Source: Actinomycetes bacterium
GTDB lineage: Bacteria; Actinomycetota; Acidimicrobiia; Acidimicrobiales; Palsa-688
Length of the DNA stretch: 12,581 nucleotides
NCBI GenBank assembly: GCA_021816565.1
Contig: JAKAXN010000100.1
Span: forward strand, 1 to 12,581
Direction: 5' to 3'
Part shown: positions 1 through 6,486 of the stretch, one piece after another
How positions within the stretch are numbered: position 1 is the stretch's first letter
Layout: each line of letters begins with the position of its first letter
Position numbers and translations under genes: made by a program
Notes under the pieces: model-generated
What the model was told of the DNA's origin: nothing
Seen by the model: only the letters and a program-made list of their open reading frames with translations
The model's database searches: none

Positions 1-6
1 GCACAC

Positions 7-201
7 GTGCCTAAAAACGAGTCCGAATCCAGGTTCGTCACCGTCGCTGAGGTAGCCGGCCAGCTGCGTGTGTCCAACATGACGGTCTACCGGCTCATCC
101 AGTCCGGGCAGCTGGCGGCCGTGAGGGTCGGGCGCTCCTACCGCATCCGCGAGGCCGACGTCGACCGGTACCTCGCCGACCAGTACACCCAGGCCGGCTG
201 A
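7..201 (+). CDS. Small excisionase/BldC-like helix-turn-helix DNA-binding protein
   Basis: A 64-residue protein that is almost entirely one MerR/excisionase-type winged-helix domain. Residues 12-29 (TVAEVAGQLRVSNMTVYR) form the helix-turn-helix. The following QSGQLAAVRVGRSYRI is the wing, and ADVDRYL is the closing helix, the usual signature of 'DNA binding domain, excisionase family' proteins. The start used is GTG at 7; the window edge prevents ruling out an earlier one or reading its promoter. Its stop TGA is embedded in the sequence CTGA at 198-201, where the next gene probably starts, so the two are likely co-expressed. From memory, similar short HTH proteins sit close to rex/hem clusters in other actinobacteria, so it is more likely a resident regulator than a phage excisionase. 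No integrase or other phage gene is present. The target is unknown. Confidence 0.8.
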   Translation: MPKNESESRFVTVAEVAGQLRVSNMTVYRLIQSGQLAAVRVGRSYRIREADVDRYLADQYTQAG

Positions 202-995
202 GCACCGTCTCGATCCTCACGGACTTCGGCCTCGCCGACGAGTTCGTCGGGGTCCTCCACGCGGTCGTGGCCCGCTACGCCCCGACCGCCCGCGTCGTCG
301 ACGTGACCCATCTCATCCCCTCCCATGACATCCGGGCCGGGGCCATGGCGTTGTGGCGGGCCGCCCCCTGGCTGGTCCCCGGGGTCATCCTGGGCGTCGT
401 CGACCCCGGCGTGGGCACCGAGCGCCGGGCGGTGGCGGTGGAGGTGGCGGCCGCCGGGGCGGTCCTGGTCGGCCCGGACAACGGGCTCCTCCTCCCCGCC
501 GCAGCCCGCCTCGGCGGCCCGAGCGCGGCGGTGGAGCTGCCCCCCAACCCCTACGCCCCCGGTGCCACCTTTGCCGGGCGCGACGTGTTCGCCCCCGCCG
601 CCGCCCGGGCGGCCAACGGTGAGCCCCTGGGCGCTCTCGGGCGGCCCGTGGACCCGGCCGGTCTGGTCGGCCAGCCGGTCGCCGGGCCCCGGGCCGAGGG
701 GGACGGCCGGCTGCGGACGGAGGTGCTGTGGGTGGACCACTTCGGCAACGCCCAGCTCAACGCCACCCCCGACGACGTGAGCCGCCTCGTCGGCGCCGTG
801 GCCGAGGCCCGCACCGGCGGGGGCGCCCACCCGGTGCGGGTCGTGCGGTCCTACGGCGAGATCGGTGACGACGAGGTGGCCCTGGTGGTCGACTCGTACG
901 GGCTGCTGGCCCTGAGCTGCAACCGTCGCTCGGCGGCCGAGCGGGTGGGGGTGGCGCCAGGCGACCAGGTATGGCTCTGCCCGGACAAGGGGTAA
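198..995 (+). CDS. SAM hydroxide adenosyltransferase (DUF62) family protein
   Basis: This family hydrolyses S-adenosylmethionine to adenosine and methionine using hydroxide, and is related to the fluorinase/chlorinase enzymes. Visible family blocks in order are: TDFGLADEFVG at the extreme N-terminus, VVDVTHLIPSHDI, GVVDPGVGTERRAVAV, GPDNGLL, TFAGRDVFAPAAA, VDHFGNAQLN, and a C-terminal barrel ending VVDSYGLLALSCN with GDQVWL. About 265 residues, normal for the family. Start choice: the first ATG/GTG/TTG in frame is GTG 267, which would remove the TDFG block. The frame stays open upstream, so I place the start at CTG 198, overlapping the upstream stop as CTGA; AUC or another non-standard codon nearby is possible. 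The block usually written TFHGRD reads TFAGRD here (Ala codon 573-575), replacing a conserved histidine. It lies 19 bases upstream of rex, on the same strand. Family assignment is firm; retained SAM hydrolase activity is uncertain. Confidence 0.82.
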   Translation: MSTVSILTDFGLADEFVGVLHAVVARYAPTARVVDVTHLIPSHDIRAGAMALWRAAPWLVPGVILGVVDPGVGTERRAVAVEVAAAGAVLVGPDNGLLLPAAARLGGPSAAVELPPNPYAPGATFAGRDVFAPAAARAANGEPLGALGRPVDPAGLVGQPVAGPRAEGDGRLRTEVLWVDHFGNAQLNATPDDVSRLVGAVAEARTGGGAHPVRVVRSYGEIGDDEVALVVDSYGLLALSCNRRSAAERVGVAPGDQVWLCPDKG

Positions 996-1001
996 CGACG
1001 G

Positions 1002-1007
1002 TACGCT
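1002..1007 (+). promoter_or_regulatory. Candidate -10 hexamer for a leaderless rex transcript
   Basis: TACGCT fits the TAnnnT form of actinobacterial -10 elements and ends 7 bases before the rex ATG at 1015, so transcription would begin at or next to the start codon. GAGG at 1008-1011 is too close (3 bases) to act as a normal ribosome binding site, which favours the leaderless reading. No convincing -35 box is seen. This would give rex its own promoter in addition to read-through from upstream. Confidence 0.4.
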
Positions 1008-1014
1008 GAGGTCC

Positions 1015-1656
1015 ATGGCTGCGGGACGGCGCATTCCCGAGGCGACCGTTAGCCGCCTACCGGTGTACCTGAGAGTGCTGGGCGAGGCCGAGAGCGACAC
1101 GGTGTCGTCCGAGGAACTGGCCGCCCGGGCCGGGGTCAACGCCGCCCAGGTCCGCAAGGATCTGTCCTACCTGGGGTCCTACGGCACCCGGGGCGTGGGC
1201 TACGACGTGCAGTACCTGCTGAAGCAGATCAACCGGCGGCTGGGCCTCGACGCCGAGCGTCGGGTCGCCATCGTGGGCCTCGGCAACCTGGGGCGGGCCC
1301 TGGCCAGCTACGGCGGGTTCCCGGCCCGGGGCTTCGCGGTGGTGGCCGCCTTCGACGCCGACCCGGCCAAGGTGGGGATGCAGGTCGGCTCGGCGGTGGT
1401 CCAGCCGGCGTCGTCGATGGTGGAGGTGCTCCGGGAAAAAGAGGTGGACATCGCGGTGATCACGACCCCCGCGTCCTCCGCCCAGGGGGTGGTCGACACC
1501 CTGGTGGAGGCCGGTGTCGGCTGCATCCTCAACTTCGCCCCCACCACGGTGGTGGTGCCCGACAAGATCGCCCTGCGCCAGGTCGACCTCGGCGTCGAGC
1601 TGCAGATCCTCAGCTTCTACCGTCACAGCGGCGACACCACCCCGGTGGGGGCCTGA
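1015..1656 (+). CDS. rex: Redox-sensing transcriptional repressor Rex
   Basis: Rex is a dimeric cytoplasmic repressor that senses the NADH/NAD+ ratio and releases its operators when NADH is high; targets typically include respiratory genes and often its own operon. The 213-residue protein has the expected two domains. The N-terminal winged helix (about residues 7-75) carries the signature QVRKDLSYLGSYGTRGVGY at 46-63. The Rossmann domain has GLGNLG at 88-93 followed by an acidic FDAD. The C-terminal swapped helix ends LQILSFYRH. The length matches the family. The start is ATG 1015. Precorrin-2 dehydrogenase begins 2 bases after the stop, so Rex is co-transcribed with tetrapyrrole genes, as in the rex-hemACD arrangement known from Streptomyces. 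I looked for a canonical Rex operator (TTGTGAA-N4-TTCACAA type) upstream and found none. Confidence 0.95.
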   Translation: MAAGRRIPEATVSRLPVYLRVLGEAESDTVSSEELAARAGVNAAQVRKDLSYLGSYGTRGVGYDVQYLLKQINRRLGLDAERRVAIVGLGNLGRALASYGGFPARGFAVVAAFDADPAKVGMQVGSAVVQPASSMVEVLREKEVDIAVITTPASSAQGVVDTLVEAGVGCILNFAPTTVVVPDKIALRQVDLGVELQILSFYRHSGDTTPVGA

Positions 1657-1658
1657 GC

Positions 1659-2279
1659 GTGCCGGTGCCGGAGGTGCTGTACCCGGTCAGCCTGGTGGTG
1701 GCCGGGCGGCGCTGCGTGGTCGTCGGCGGCGGCACGGTGGCCGCCCGCAAGGTGGCGGCCCTGCTCGACGCCGGCGCCGACGTGGTCGTCGTGGCCCCCG
1801 AGGTGTGCGCCGAGATCCGGGCCATGCCGGTGAGGGTCGAGGAGCGGCCCTACACCGCAGGTGACCTGGACCGGGCGTGGCTGGCCATAGCCGCCACCGA
1901 CGACCGGGACATCAACCGGCAGGTCCATGCCGACGGCCGCCACGCCCGGGTGTGGGTCAACGCCGCCGACGACCCCGCAGCCTGCGCCTTCACCCTCCCC
2001 GCCGTGCTGCGCCGGGGCCCGGTGTCGGTGGCGGTGTCGACCGGCGGCCACAGCCCGGCCCTGGCCGGGTGGCTGCGGGACCAGATCGCCGCCCAGTTCG
2101 GTCCCGAGATCGGCCGGCTGGCCGAATTGCTGTCCGAGGCGAGAGACGAGCTTCAGGCCGCCGGCCGATCGACCGAAGGTCTCGACTGGCGAAAGGCCTT
2201 GGATTCGGACATGCTCGAACTGATAAGGAAGGGCCGCATGGCCCAGGCAAGGGAGCGCCTCCAGGCGTGTCTGTCGTAG
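1659..2279 (+). CDS. Precorrin-2 dehydrogenase (SirC/Met8/CysG N-terminal type)
   Basis: Catalyses NAD+-dependent oxidation of precorrin-2 to sirohydrochlorin, the branch toward sirohaem, cobalamin and related tetrapyrroles. In the 206-residue protein, LYPVSLVVAGRRCVVVGGG with GGGTVAARK at 23-31 is the dinucleotide-binding motif. NAADD at 101-105 contains the conserved aspartate implicated in catalysis and metal insertion in CysG/Met8. RGPVSVAVSTGGHSPALA (119-136) is the sirohaem-synthase central signature. Here the dehydrogenase is a separate protein while the methyltransferase half of CysG is found fused to HemD three genes on, so the CysG functions are split. The start GTG 1659 lies 2 bases after the rex stop, and the 3' end overlaps hemA by 13 bases. 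Whether it also chelates iron (bifunctional Met8-like) or needs a separate SirB/CbiX cannot be told; no such chelatase is in the window. Confidence 0.92.
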   Translation: MPVPEVLYPVSLVVAGRRCVVVGGGTVAARKVAALLDAGADVVVVAPEVCAEIRAMPVRVEERPYTAGDLDRAWLAIAATDDRDINRQVHADGRHARVWVNAADDPAACAFTLPAVLRRGPVSVAVSTGGHSPALAGWLRDQIAAQFGPEIGRLAELLSEARDELQAAGRSTEGLDWRKALDSDMLELIRKGRMAQARERLQACLS

Positions 2280-3529
2280 TAGTCGGCCTCAACCATCGCA
2301 CCGTCCCGCTGTCGGTCCTCGAGACCATGGCGGTGACCGAGTCGCGTCTGCCCAAGGCGCTGCACGACCTGCAGGCGTCTGAGCACCTCAGCGAGGTGGT
2401 GGTGGTGTCCACCTGCCAGCGGACCGAGGTGTACGCCGTCGCCCCCCGCTACCACGCCGCCATCAACGCCATCCGCAACTTCATGGCGGACTGGAGCGGC
2501 ACCCCGCCCGAAGCTTTCTCCTCCCACCTCTACGAGTACCACGAGGAGGCCGCGGTCCGGCACCTGTTCAAGGTGGCCGCCGGGCTGGACTCCGCGGTGC
2601 TCGGCGAGGGGGAGATCCTGGGCCAGCTGGGTGACGCCTGGGAGGCCGCCCACGCCGAGGGGGCGTCGGGCCCCATGCTCTCCATCCTGTTCCGCCACTC
2701 CCAGGAGGTCGGCAAGCGGGTCCGCTCCGAAACGGCCATCGCCCGGGGCACGACCTCGCTGTCGCAGGCCGCGGTGGCCCTGGCCCGGGCCGAGCTGGGC
2801 TCCCTGGAGGGCCTCACCACGCTGGTGATGGGGGCCGGCGAGATGGGCGAGGCCATGGCCCAGGCCCTGGCCGGCAGCCTGGAGTCGGGCCGCCTGCTGG
2901 TCGCCAACCGGACCCGGTCCCGGGCCACCGAGCTGGCTGCCCGCTGCGGGGGCCGGGCCATCGAGTGGTCCGATCTGATGGACGGGATGGCGGAGGCCGA
3001 CGTGGTCCTGGCCTCCACCGGCTCCCCGGACGTCCTCCTGGAGGCGGCCGACCTGGCCCCGGTGATCGACCGTCGGTCGGACCGCCCGCTGCTCATAGTG
3101 GACATCGCCGTGCCCCGCGACGTGGACCCGGCCGTGGCCGCCCTGGGCGGGGTGACGCTGCTCGACATGGAGGACATCGCCGCCTTCGCCGAGCAGGGGA
3201 TGGCGGGCCGGCGCCAGGAGGTGCCCCGGGCCGAGGACATCATCGACGGCGAGGTGGAGCGCTACCTGGGGCTGTCGACCGAGCGACAGGTCGCCCCGCT
3301 GGTGGCCTCGCTGCACGACCGGGCCGAGGAGATCCGCCAGGCCGAGCTGGTCCGCTTCGGTCGGCGGCTGGGTTCCCTCGACGCCGGCCAGGCCCGGGCC
3401 GTCGAAGCTCTCACCAAGGGGATCGTGGCCAAGCTCCTGCACGACCCCACCGTGGTGGTGAAGGGCGAATCCGGCACGCCGAGAGGTGAGCAGCTGGCCG
3501 CCGCTCTGCGCCAGCTGTTCGACCTGTAG
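2267..3529 (+). CDS. hemA: Glutamyl-tRNA reductase
   Basis: First committed enzyme of C5-pathway haem synthesis: it reduces glutamyl-tRNA(Glu) to glutamate-1-semialdehyde with NADPH, passing it to HemL. The protein opens SVVVVGLNHRTVPL, the standard N-terminus. The catalytic cysteine is C50 in STCQRTEVY (asparagine is commoner than the glutamine here). GLDSAVLGEGEILGQ lies at 106-120, the nucleotide-binding GAGEMG at 189-194, and the C-terminal helical dimerisation domain follows. At 420 residues the length is typical. GTG 2267 is chosen because family homology begins right after it. The open frame continues far upstream, but that part is only an out-of-frame reading of the preceding gene. 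The 13-base overlap suggests translational coupling. GGGAG at 2251-2255, 11 bases upstream, is a distant ribosome binding site candidate. HemA is normally the control point of the pathway. Confidence 0.96.
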   Translation: MSVVVVGLNHRTVPLSVLETMAVTESRLPKALHDLQASEHLSEVVVVSTCQRTEVYAVAPRYHAAINAIRNFMADWSGTPPEAFSSHLYEYHEEAAVRHLFKVAAGLDSAVLGEGEILGQLGDAWEAAHAEGASGPMLSILFRHSQEVGKRVRSETAIARGTTSLSQAAVALARAELGSLEGLTTLVMGAGEMGEAMAQALAGSLESGRLLVANRTRSRATELAARCGGRAIEWSDLMDGMAEADVVLASTGSPDVLLEAADLAPVIDRRSDRPLLIVDIAVPRDVDPAVAALGGVTLLDMEDIAAFAEQGMAGRRQEVPRAEDIIDGEVERYLGLSTERQVAPLVASLHDRAEEIRQAELVRFGRRLGSLDAGQARAVEALTKGIVAKLLHDPTVVVKGESGTPRGEQLAAALRQLFDL

Positions 3530-3541
3530 GACCCGCACTAG

Positions 3542-4450
3542 TTGCGCATAGCCACCCGGGGCAGCGCCCTGGCCCGCTGGCAGGCCGAATACGTGGCCGA
3601 CCGCATCCGGGCCGCCGCGCCCGGGACCGACGTCGAGCTGGTGGTGGTGGAGACCACCGGAGACCGCCGCCAGGACCGGCCGGTATGGGAGCTGGGCGGC
3701 CAGGGGGTGTTCGTGAAGGAGGTGCAGGCGGCCGTCCTCGAGGGGCGGGCCGATGCCGCCGTGCACTCGGGCAAGGATCTGCCCTCTACCACCGCCGCGG
3801 GCCTGACGTTGGGCGCCCTGCCGGTCCGGGCCGACCCGCGCGACGTGCTGGTCGGTGCCACGCTCGAGGCCCTCGGGCCGGGAGCCCCGGTGGCCACCGG
3901 GTCGGTCCGCCGCCGGGCCCAGCTGGCCTGGGCCCGCCCGGACCTGACCTTCACCAGCCTGCGGGGCAACATCGCCACCCGGCTCGGGCGGATCCCCCCG
4001 GGAGGGGCCATCGTGATGGCCGCCGCGGCCCTGGAGCGACTGGGGCTGGACCCGCCGGCGCACCAGGTCCTCGACCCGTCGGTCATGCTGCCCCAGGTGG
4101 CGCAGGGCGCCATCGCGGTGGAATGCCGCTCGTCCGACCAGTGGACCCTGGACCTGCTCGGCTCCATCGACGACCCGGACGTGCGGGCCTGCGTGACCGC
4201 CGAACGGGCCTACCTGGCCCGCCTGGGCGGCGGCTGTGACCTTCCCGTCGGTGCCCACGCGGTGATCGACGGCGGCGGTGACCTGCGCGTCGACGCCCTG
4301 CTGGCCTCCCTCGACGGGCGGATCATGCTGCGCGACAGCGCCACCGGCCCCTGCGCCGACGCCGCCCCCCTCGGCGCCGGCCTGGCCGAGCGCATCCTCT
4401 CCGCCGGGGGCCGGGCGGTCCTGGCCGAAGCCGGGATGGCCGTCGGGTGA
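3542..4450 (+). CDS. hemC: Porphobilinogen deaminase (hydroxymethylbilane synthase)
   Basis: Polymerises four porphobilinogen molecules into hydroxymethylbilane on a covalently bound dipyrromethane cofactor, in the cytoplasm. Family blocks in the 302-residue protein are: RIATRGSALARWQA at the N-terminus; GGQGVFVKE at 52-60; AVHSGKDLP at 73-81 with catalytic aspartate D79; ATGSVRRRAQL; SLRGNIATRL; LPQVAQGAIAVECR; and LGGGCDLPVGAHA, with C232 as the cofactor-attachment cysteine. The start is TTG 3542 (second residue R), supported because the conserved RIATR begins immediately afterwards; AGGA at 3528-3531 is a weak ribosome binding site. AVHSGKD is slightly unusual, since most members have M or L where glycine 77 lies. 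It starts 12 bases after hemA and its GTGA end overlaps the start of the cobA-hemD fusion. Confidence 0.95.
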   Translation: MRIATRGSALARWQAEYVADRIRAAAPGTDVELVVVETTGDRRQDRPVWELGGQGVFVKEVQAAVLEGRADAAVHSGKDLPSTTAAGLTLGALPVRADPRDVLVGATLEALGPGAPVATGSVRRRAQLAWARPDLTFTSLRGNIATRLGRIPPGGAIVMAAAALERLGLDPPAHQVLDPSVMLPQVAQGAIAVECRSSDQWTLDLLGSIDDPDVRACVTAERAYLARLGGGCDLPVGAHAVIDGGGDLRVDALLASLDGRIMLRDSATGPCADAAPLGAGLAERILSAGGRAVLAEAGMAVG

Positions 4451-5931
4451 CCGTCTACCTGGTGGGGGCCGGCCCCGGCGATCCGGGACTGCTGACCGTG
4501 CGGGGGGCCGAGGTGCTGGCCGGCGCCGAGGTGGTGGTCCACGACCGGCTGGCCGACTCCCGGCTGCTGTCGCTGGCCCCGCCCGGCGCCCGGTTCGTGG
4601 ACGTCGGCAAGGCCCCCGGCGGCCCGGTCCGCCAGGAGGAGATCAACGACATCCTCGTCGCCGAGGGCCGTACCGGCCGGAGGGTGGTCCGGTTGAAGGG
4701 CGGGGACCCGTTCGTGTTCGGGCGGGGCGGGGAGGAGATCCTGGCCCTGCGCCACGCCGGGGTGGCGTTCGAGGTGGTCCCCGGGGTCACCTCGGCGGTG
4801 GCGGTCCCCGCCTACGCCGGGGTGCCGGTGACGCACCGGGGTCTGGCCACCTCTTTCACAGTGGTGACCGGCCACAGCCGTCACGCCGTGGACCGCGAGA
4901 CCAACTGGGAGGCGCTGGCCGCCGCCGGCGGCAGCATCGTGGTGCTGATGGGCGTGGCCCACCGCAGGGAGATCGCCGAGCGGCTGATGGCCGGGGGGCT
5001 GGACCCGGCCACCCCGGTGGCCGCGGTGCACTGGGGGACCCGGCCCGAGCAGGTCTCGGTGCGGGTCCGCCTCGACGAGCTGGGCGACACCGCCCTCGAA
5101 CCGCCGGTGACCATGGTGATCGGGGCGGTGGCCGGCCTGGACCTGCACTGGTACGAGACCCGCCCGCTGTTCGGCCGGCGGGTGGTGGTCACCCGGGCCC
5201 GGACCCAGGCCTCCGGGCTGGCCCGGAAGCTGGCCGACCTCGGCGCCCGGGTGCTGGAGGTGCCGACCATCCGCATCGACGGGCCCTCCGACGGGGGCGC
5301 CGGGCTGGACCGGGCCGGCGCCGGGCTGCGCTCCGGCGCCTACCGGTGGATCGTCTTCACCTCGGCCAACGCCGTCGACGCCCTCATGTCCCGGGTGCCC
5401 GACGCCCGCTGGCTGGGCGGGGTTTCGCTGGCCGCCGTCGGCCCGGCCACCGCCGCCGCCCTGGAGCGCTACCACCTGGTGGCCGACCTGACCCCCGAGC
5501 GCCGGGAGGCGGCCGGGCTGGTGGAGATGTTCCCCGAGCCGCGCAGCTCCGACCCGTTCGGCATGGCCCCGGCCGAGAGGCGGGTCCTGTTCCCCCGGGC
5601 GGCCGGGGGCCGGGACGTCCTGGTGGAGGGCCTGAACGCCAAGGGCTGGCAGGTCGACCTGGTGGAGGCCTACCGCAGCGTCCCCGCTCCGGCCGACGAG
5701 GACCTGCGGGCCGAGGTGGCCTCGGCCGACGCGATCTGCTTCAGCTCGTCGTCCACCGTCACCGGGTTCCTGGAGGCCTACGGCCGCCCGGCCGTCCCGG
5801 CCACGGTGGTGTGCATCGGCCCCGTGACCACCGCCACCGCCACCGACGCCGGCCTGGCGGTCGCCGCCGTGGCTCCCGCGGCGTCGGTGGAGGGTCTGGT
5901 CGACGCCCTCGTCGGGGTGCTAGGGCAGTAG
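4447..5931 (+). CDS. Fused uroporphyrinogen-III C-methyltransferase / uroporphyrinogen-III synthase (CobA-HemD)
   Basis: A 494-residue two-domain protein. Residues 1-about 235 are a SAM-dependent uroporphyrinogen-III methyltransferase (to precorrin-2): VGAGPGDPGLLTVRG at 6-20, RLKGGDPFVFGRGGEE at 82-97, VPGVTSA at 111-117 and PAYAGVPVTHR at 121-131. The linker WYETRPLFGRRVVVTR (235-250) leads into uroporphyrinogen-III synthase (about 243-494), which cyclises hydroxymethylbilane; FTSANAV at 304-310 and the late FSSSSTVTGFLEAYG are typical. The fusion places ring closure and the first branch-point methylation in one polypeptide, a common arrangement in actinobacteria. GTG 4447 overlaps the hemC stop by 4 bases (GTGA), indicating coupling. 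Its 3' end overlaps the convergent oxidoreductase gene by 12 bases, which ends the first haem block. Confidence 0.94.
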   Translation: MTVYLVGAGPGDPGLLTVRGAEVLAGAEVVVHDRLADSRLLSLAPPGARFVDVGKAPGGPVRQEEINDILVAEGRTGRRVVRLKGGDPFVFGRGGEEILALRHAGVAFEVVPGVTSAVAVPAYAGVPVTHRGLATSFTVVTGHSRHAVDRETNWEALAAAGGSIVVLMGVAHRREIAERLMAGGLDPATPVAAVHWGTRPEQVSVRVRLDELGDTALEPPVTMVIGAVAGLDLHWYETRPLFGRRVVVTRARTQASGLARKLADLGARVLEVPTIRIDGPSDGGAGLDRAGAGLRSGAYRWIVFTSANAVDALMSRVPDARWLGGVSLAAVGPATAAALERYHLVADLTPERREAAGLVEMFPEPRSSDPFGMAPAERRVLFPRAAGGRDVLVEGLNAKGWQVDLVEAYRSVPAPADEDLRAEVASADAICFSSSSTVTGFLEAYGRPAVPATVVCIGPVTTATATDAGLAVAAVAPAASVEGLVDALVGVLGQ

Positions 5932-6369
5932 CCGGAACACCGGGTGGCGGCCGGCGACGGCCGTCAGCTCCTGGTCGGACGATTCGGGCCCGACCCCCTG
6001 GAAGAACATGCCCACCTCGAACTTCCACCGCTCGAGGTAGGCCCGCAGCACCGGCGCCTTGTCGGGGTCGGCCAGCTCTACCACCTGCACCGCCTGGCGG
6101 TGCCGGCCCTTGATCAGCACCAGGTGCCCGTCGGCGGCGCGCACGTTGCGCACCCACTCGGTCTCACCGCGGGCGGCCACCAGGTACCTCCCCCCGTCGA
6201 GGTCCAGGAGATTGACCGGGGTCCGCCGGGGCTGGCCGGAGTGACGGCCCGGCACCTCCAGCACCCGGGAGCCCACCACGCTCACCCCGGCCCTGGTCAG
6301 GCCGGCCACGGCCCGGTTGAACACGTTGCGGGTGAGCCAGTCCGGTCGGTCGTAGTGCGTCGATTCCAT
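5920..6369 (-). CDS. Nitroreductase / deazaflavin (F420)-dependent oxidoreductase, DDN family
   Basis: A 149-residue protein of the small split-barrel DDN family, whose characterised mycobacterial member is an F420H2-dependent quinone reductase that also activates nitroimidazoles. Visible markers are NVFNRAVAGLTRAGV near the N-terminus, the loop GRHSGQPRRTPVNLL, then LVAARGETEWVRNVRAA, the usual cofactor-binding W-x-x-N-x-R-A region. The start ATG at 6369 has a good ribosome binding site, GAGGAG (6376-6381, minus strand), 6 bases away. It is divergent from the TetR gene over a 117-base gap with a perfect dyad, so repression by that regulator is the simplest model. It overlaps the 3' end of cobA-hemD convergently. 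Cofactor use (F420 rather than FMN) is inferred from the family; no F420 synthesis genes are in view. Confidence 0.87.
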   Translation of the reverse strand: MESTHYDRPDWLTRNVFNRAVAGLTRAGVSVVGSRVLEVPGRHSGQPRRTPVNLLDLDGGRYLVAARGETEWVRNVRAADGHLVLIKGRHRQAVQVVELADPDKAPVLRAYLERWKFEVGMFFQGVGPESSDQELTAVAGRHPVFRLLP

Positions 6370-6431
6370 GGCGGTCTCCTCGTCCCCGGGCCCCTACTCG
6401 GCAGGGGCATCCGTGAACACCAACTGTAATA

Positions 6432-6446
6432 GAGAACAGTGTTCTC
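6432..6446. promoter_or_regulatory. Perfect 15-bp dyad, likely TetR-family operator
   Basis: GAGAACAGTGTTCTC is a perfect inverted repeat of 7-bp arms around one central base. It lies in the 117-bp gap between the divergent oxidoreductase and TetR genes, and is AT-richer than its surroundings. A second copy of the half-site TGTTCT occurs at 6459-6464, 19 bases downstream of the first, with only a degenerate left arm. The position and architecture suit autoregulation by the adjacent TetR protein and control of both genes. Confidence 0.65.
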
Positions 6447-6474
6447 GACAAGAAGCAATGTTCTTTGGTCGGCC

Positions 6475-6480
6475 TATGGT
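6475..6480 (+). promoter_or_regulatory. Candidate -10 hexamer for the TetR gene
   Basis: TATGGT matches TAnnnT and ends 6 bases before the chosen GTG start at 6487, consistent with a leaderless or nearly leaderless transcript. The G-rich run 6478-6487 could alternatively serve as a weak ribosome binding region. The dyad at 6432-6446 and the second half-site at 6459-6464 lie just upstream, where a bound repressor would cover the -35 region. Confidence 0.35.
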
Positions 6481-6486
6481 GGGGGG

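Noticed and set aside
7..201. Phage or integrative-element excisionase
   Set aside because: The domain is excisionase-like, but no integrase, attachment site or phage gene is nearby, and the gene is tightly joined to housekeeping genes.
960..1015. Rex operator upstream of rex
   Set aside because: No TTGTGAA/TTCACAA-type dyad was found here, in the nuoA gap or before hemB. GTGAAC at 6413-6418 and TTGACAC/GTGAA at 7607-7619 lack the proper symmetry.
1877..2266. An N-terminal extension of hemA by about 130 residues
   Set aside because: It is an out-of-frame reading of the precorrin-2 dehydrogenase gene with a low-complexity Arg/Pro composition. HemA homology starts right at GTG 2267.
2153..4258. 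A 701-codon open frame on the minus strand opposite hemA and hemC
   Set aside because: Its product is Gly/Arg/His/Pro-rich with no recognisable domain, and it lies antisense to two unmistakable enzyme genes. Long spurious antisense frames are expected at this GC content. The same holds for minus 138-1157 and 4210-5475, and for plus 10658-12061 opposite the reductase.
6439..6486. Earlier GTG start for the TetR gene at 6439
   Set aside because: It would place the start codon inside the perfect operator dyad and add a non-homologous leader. GTG 6487 fits the promoter layout better.
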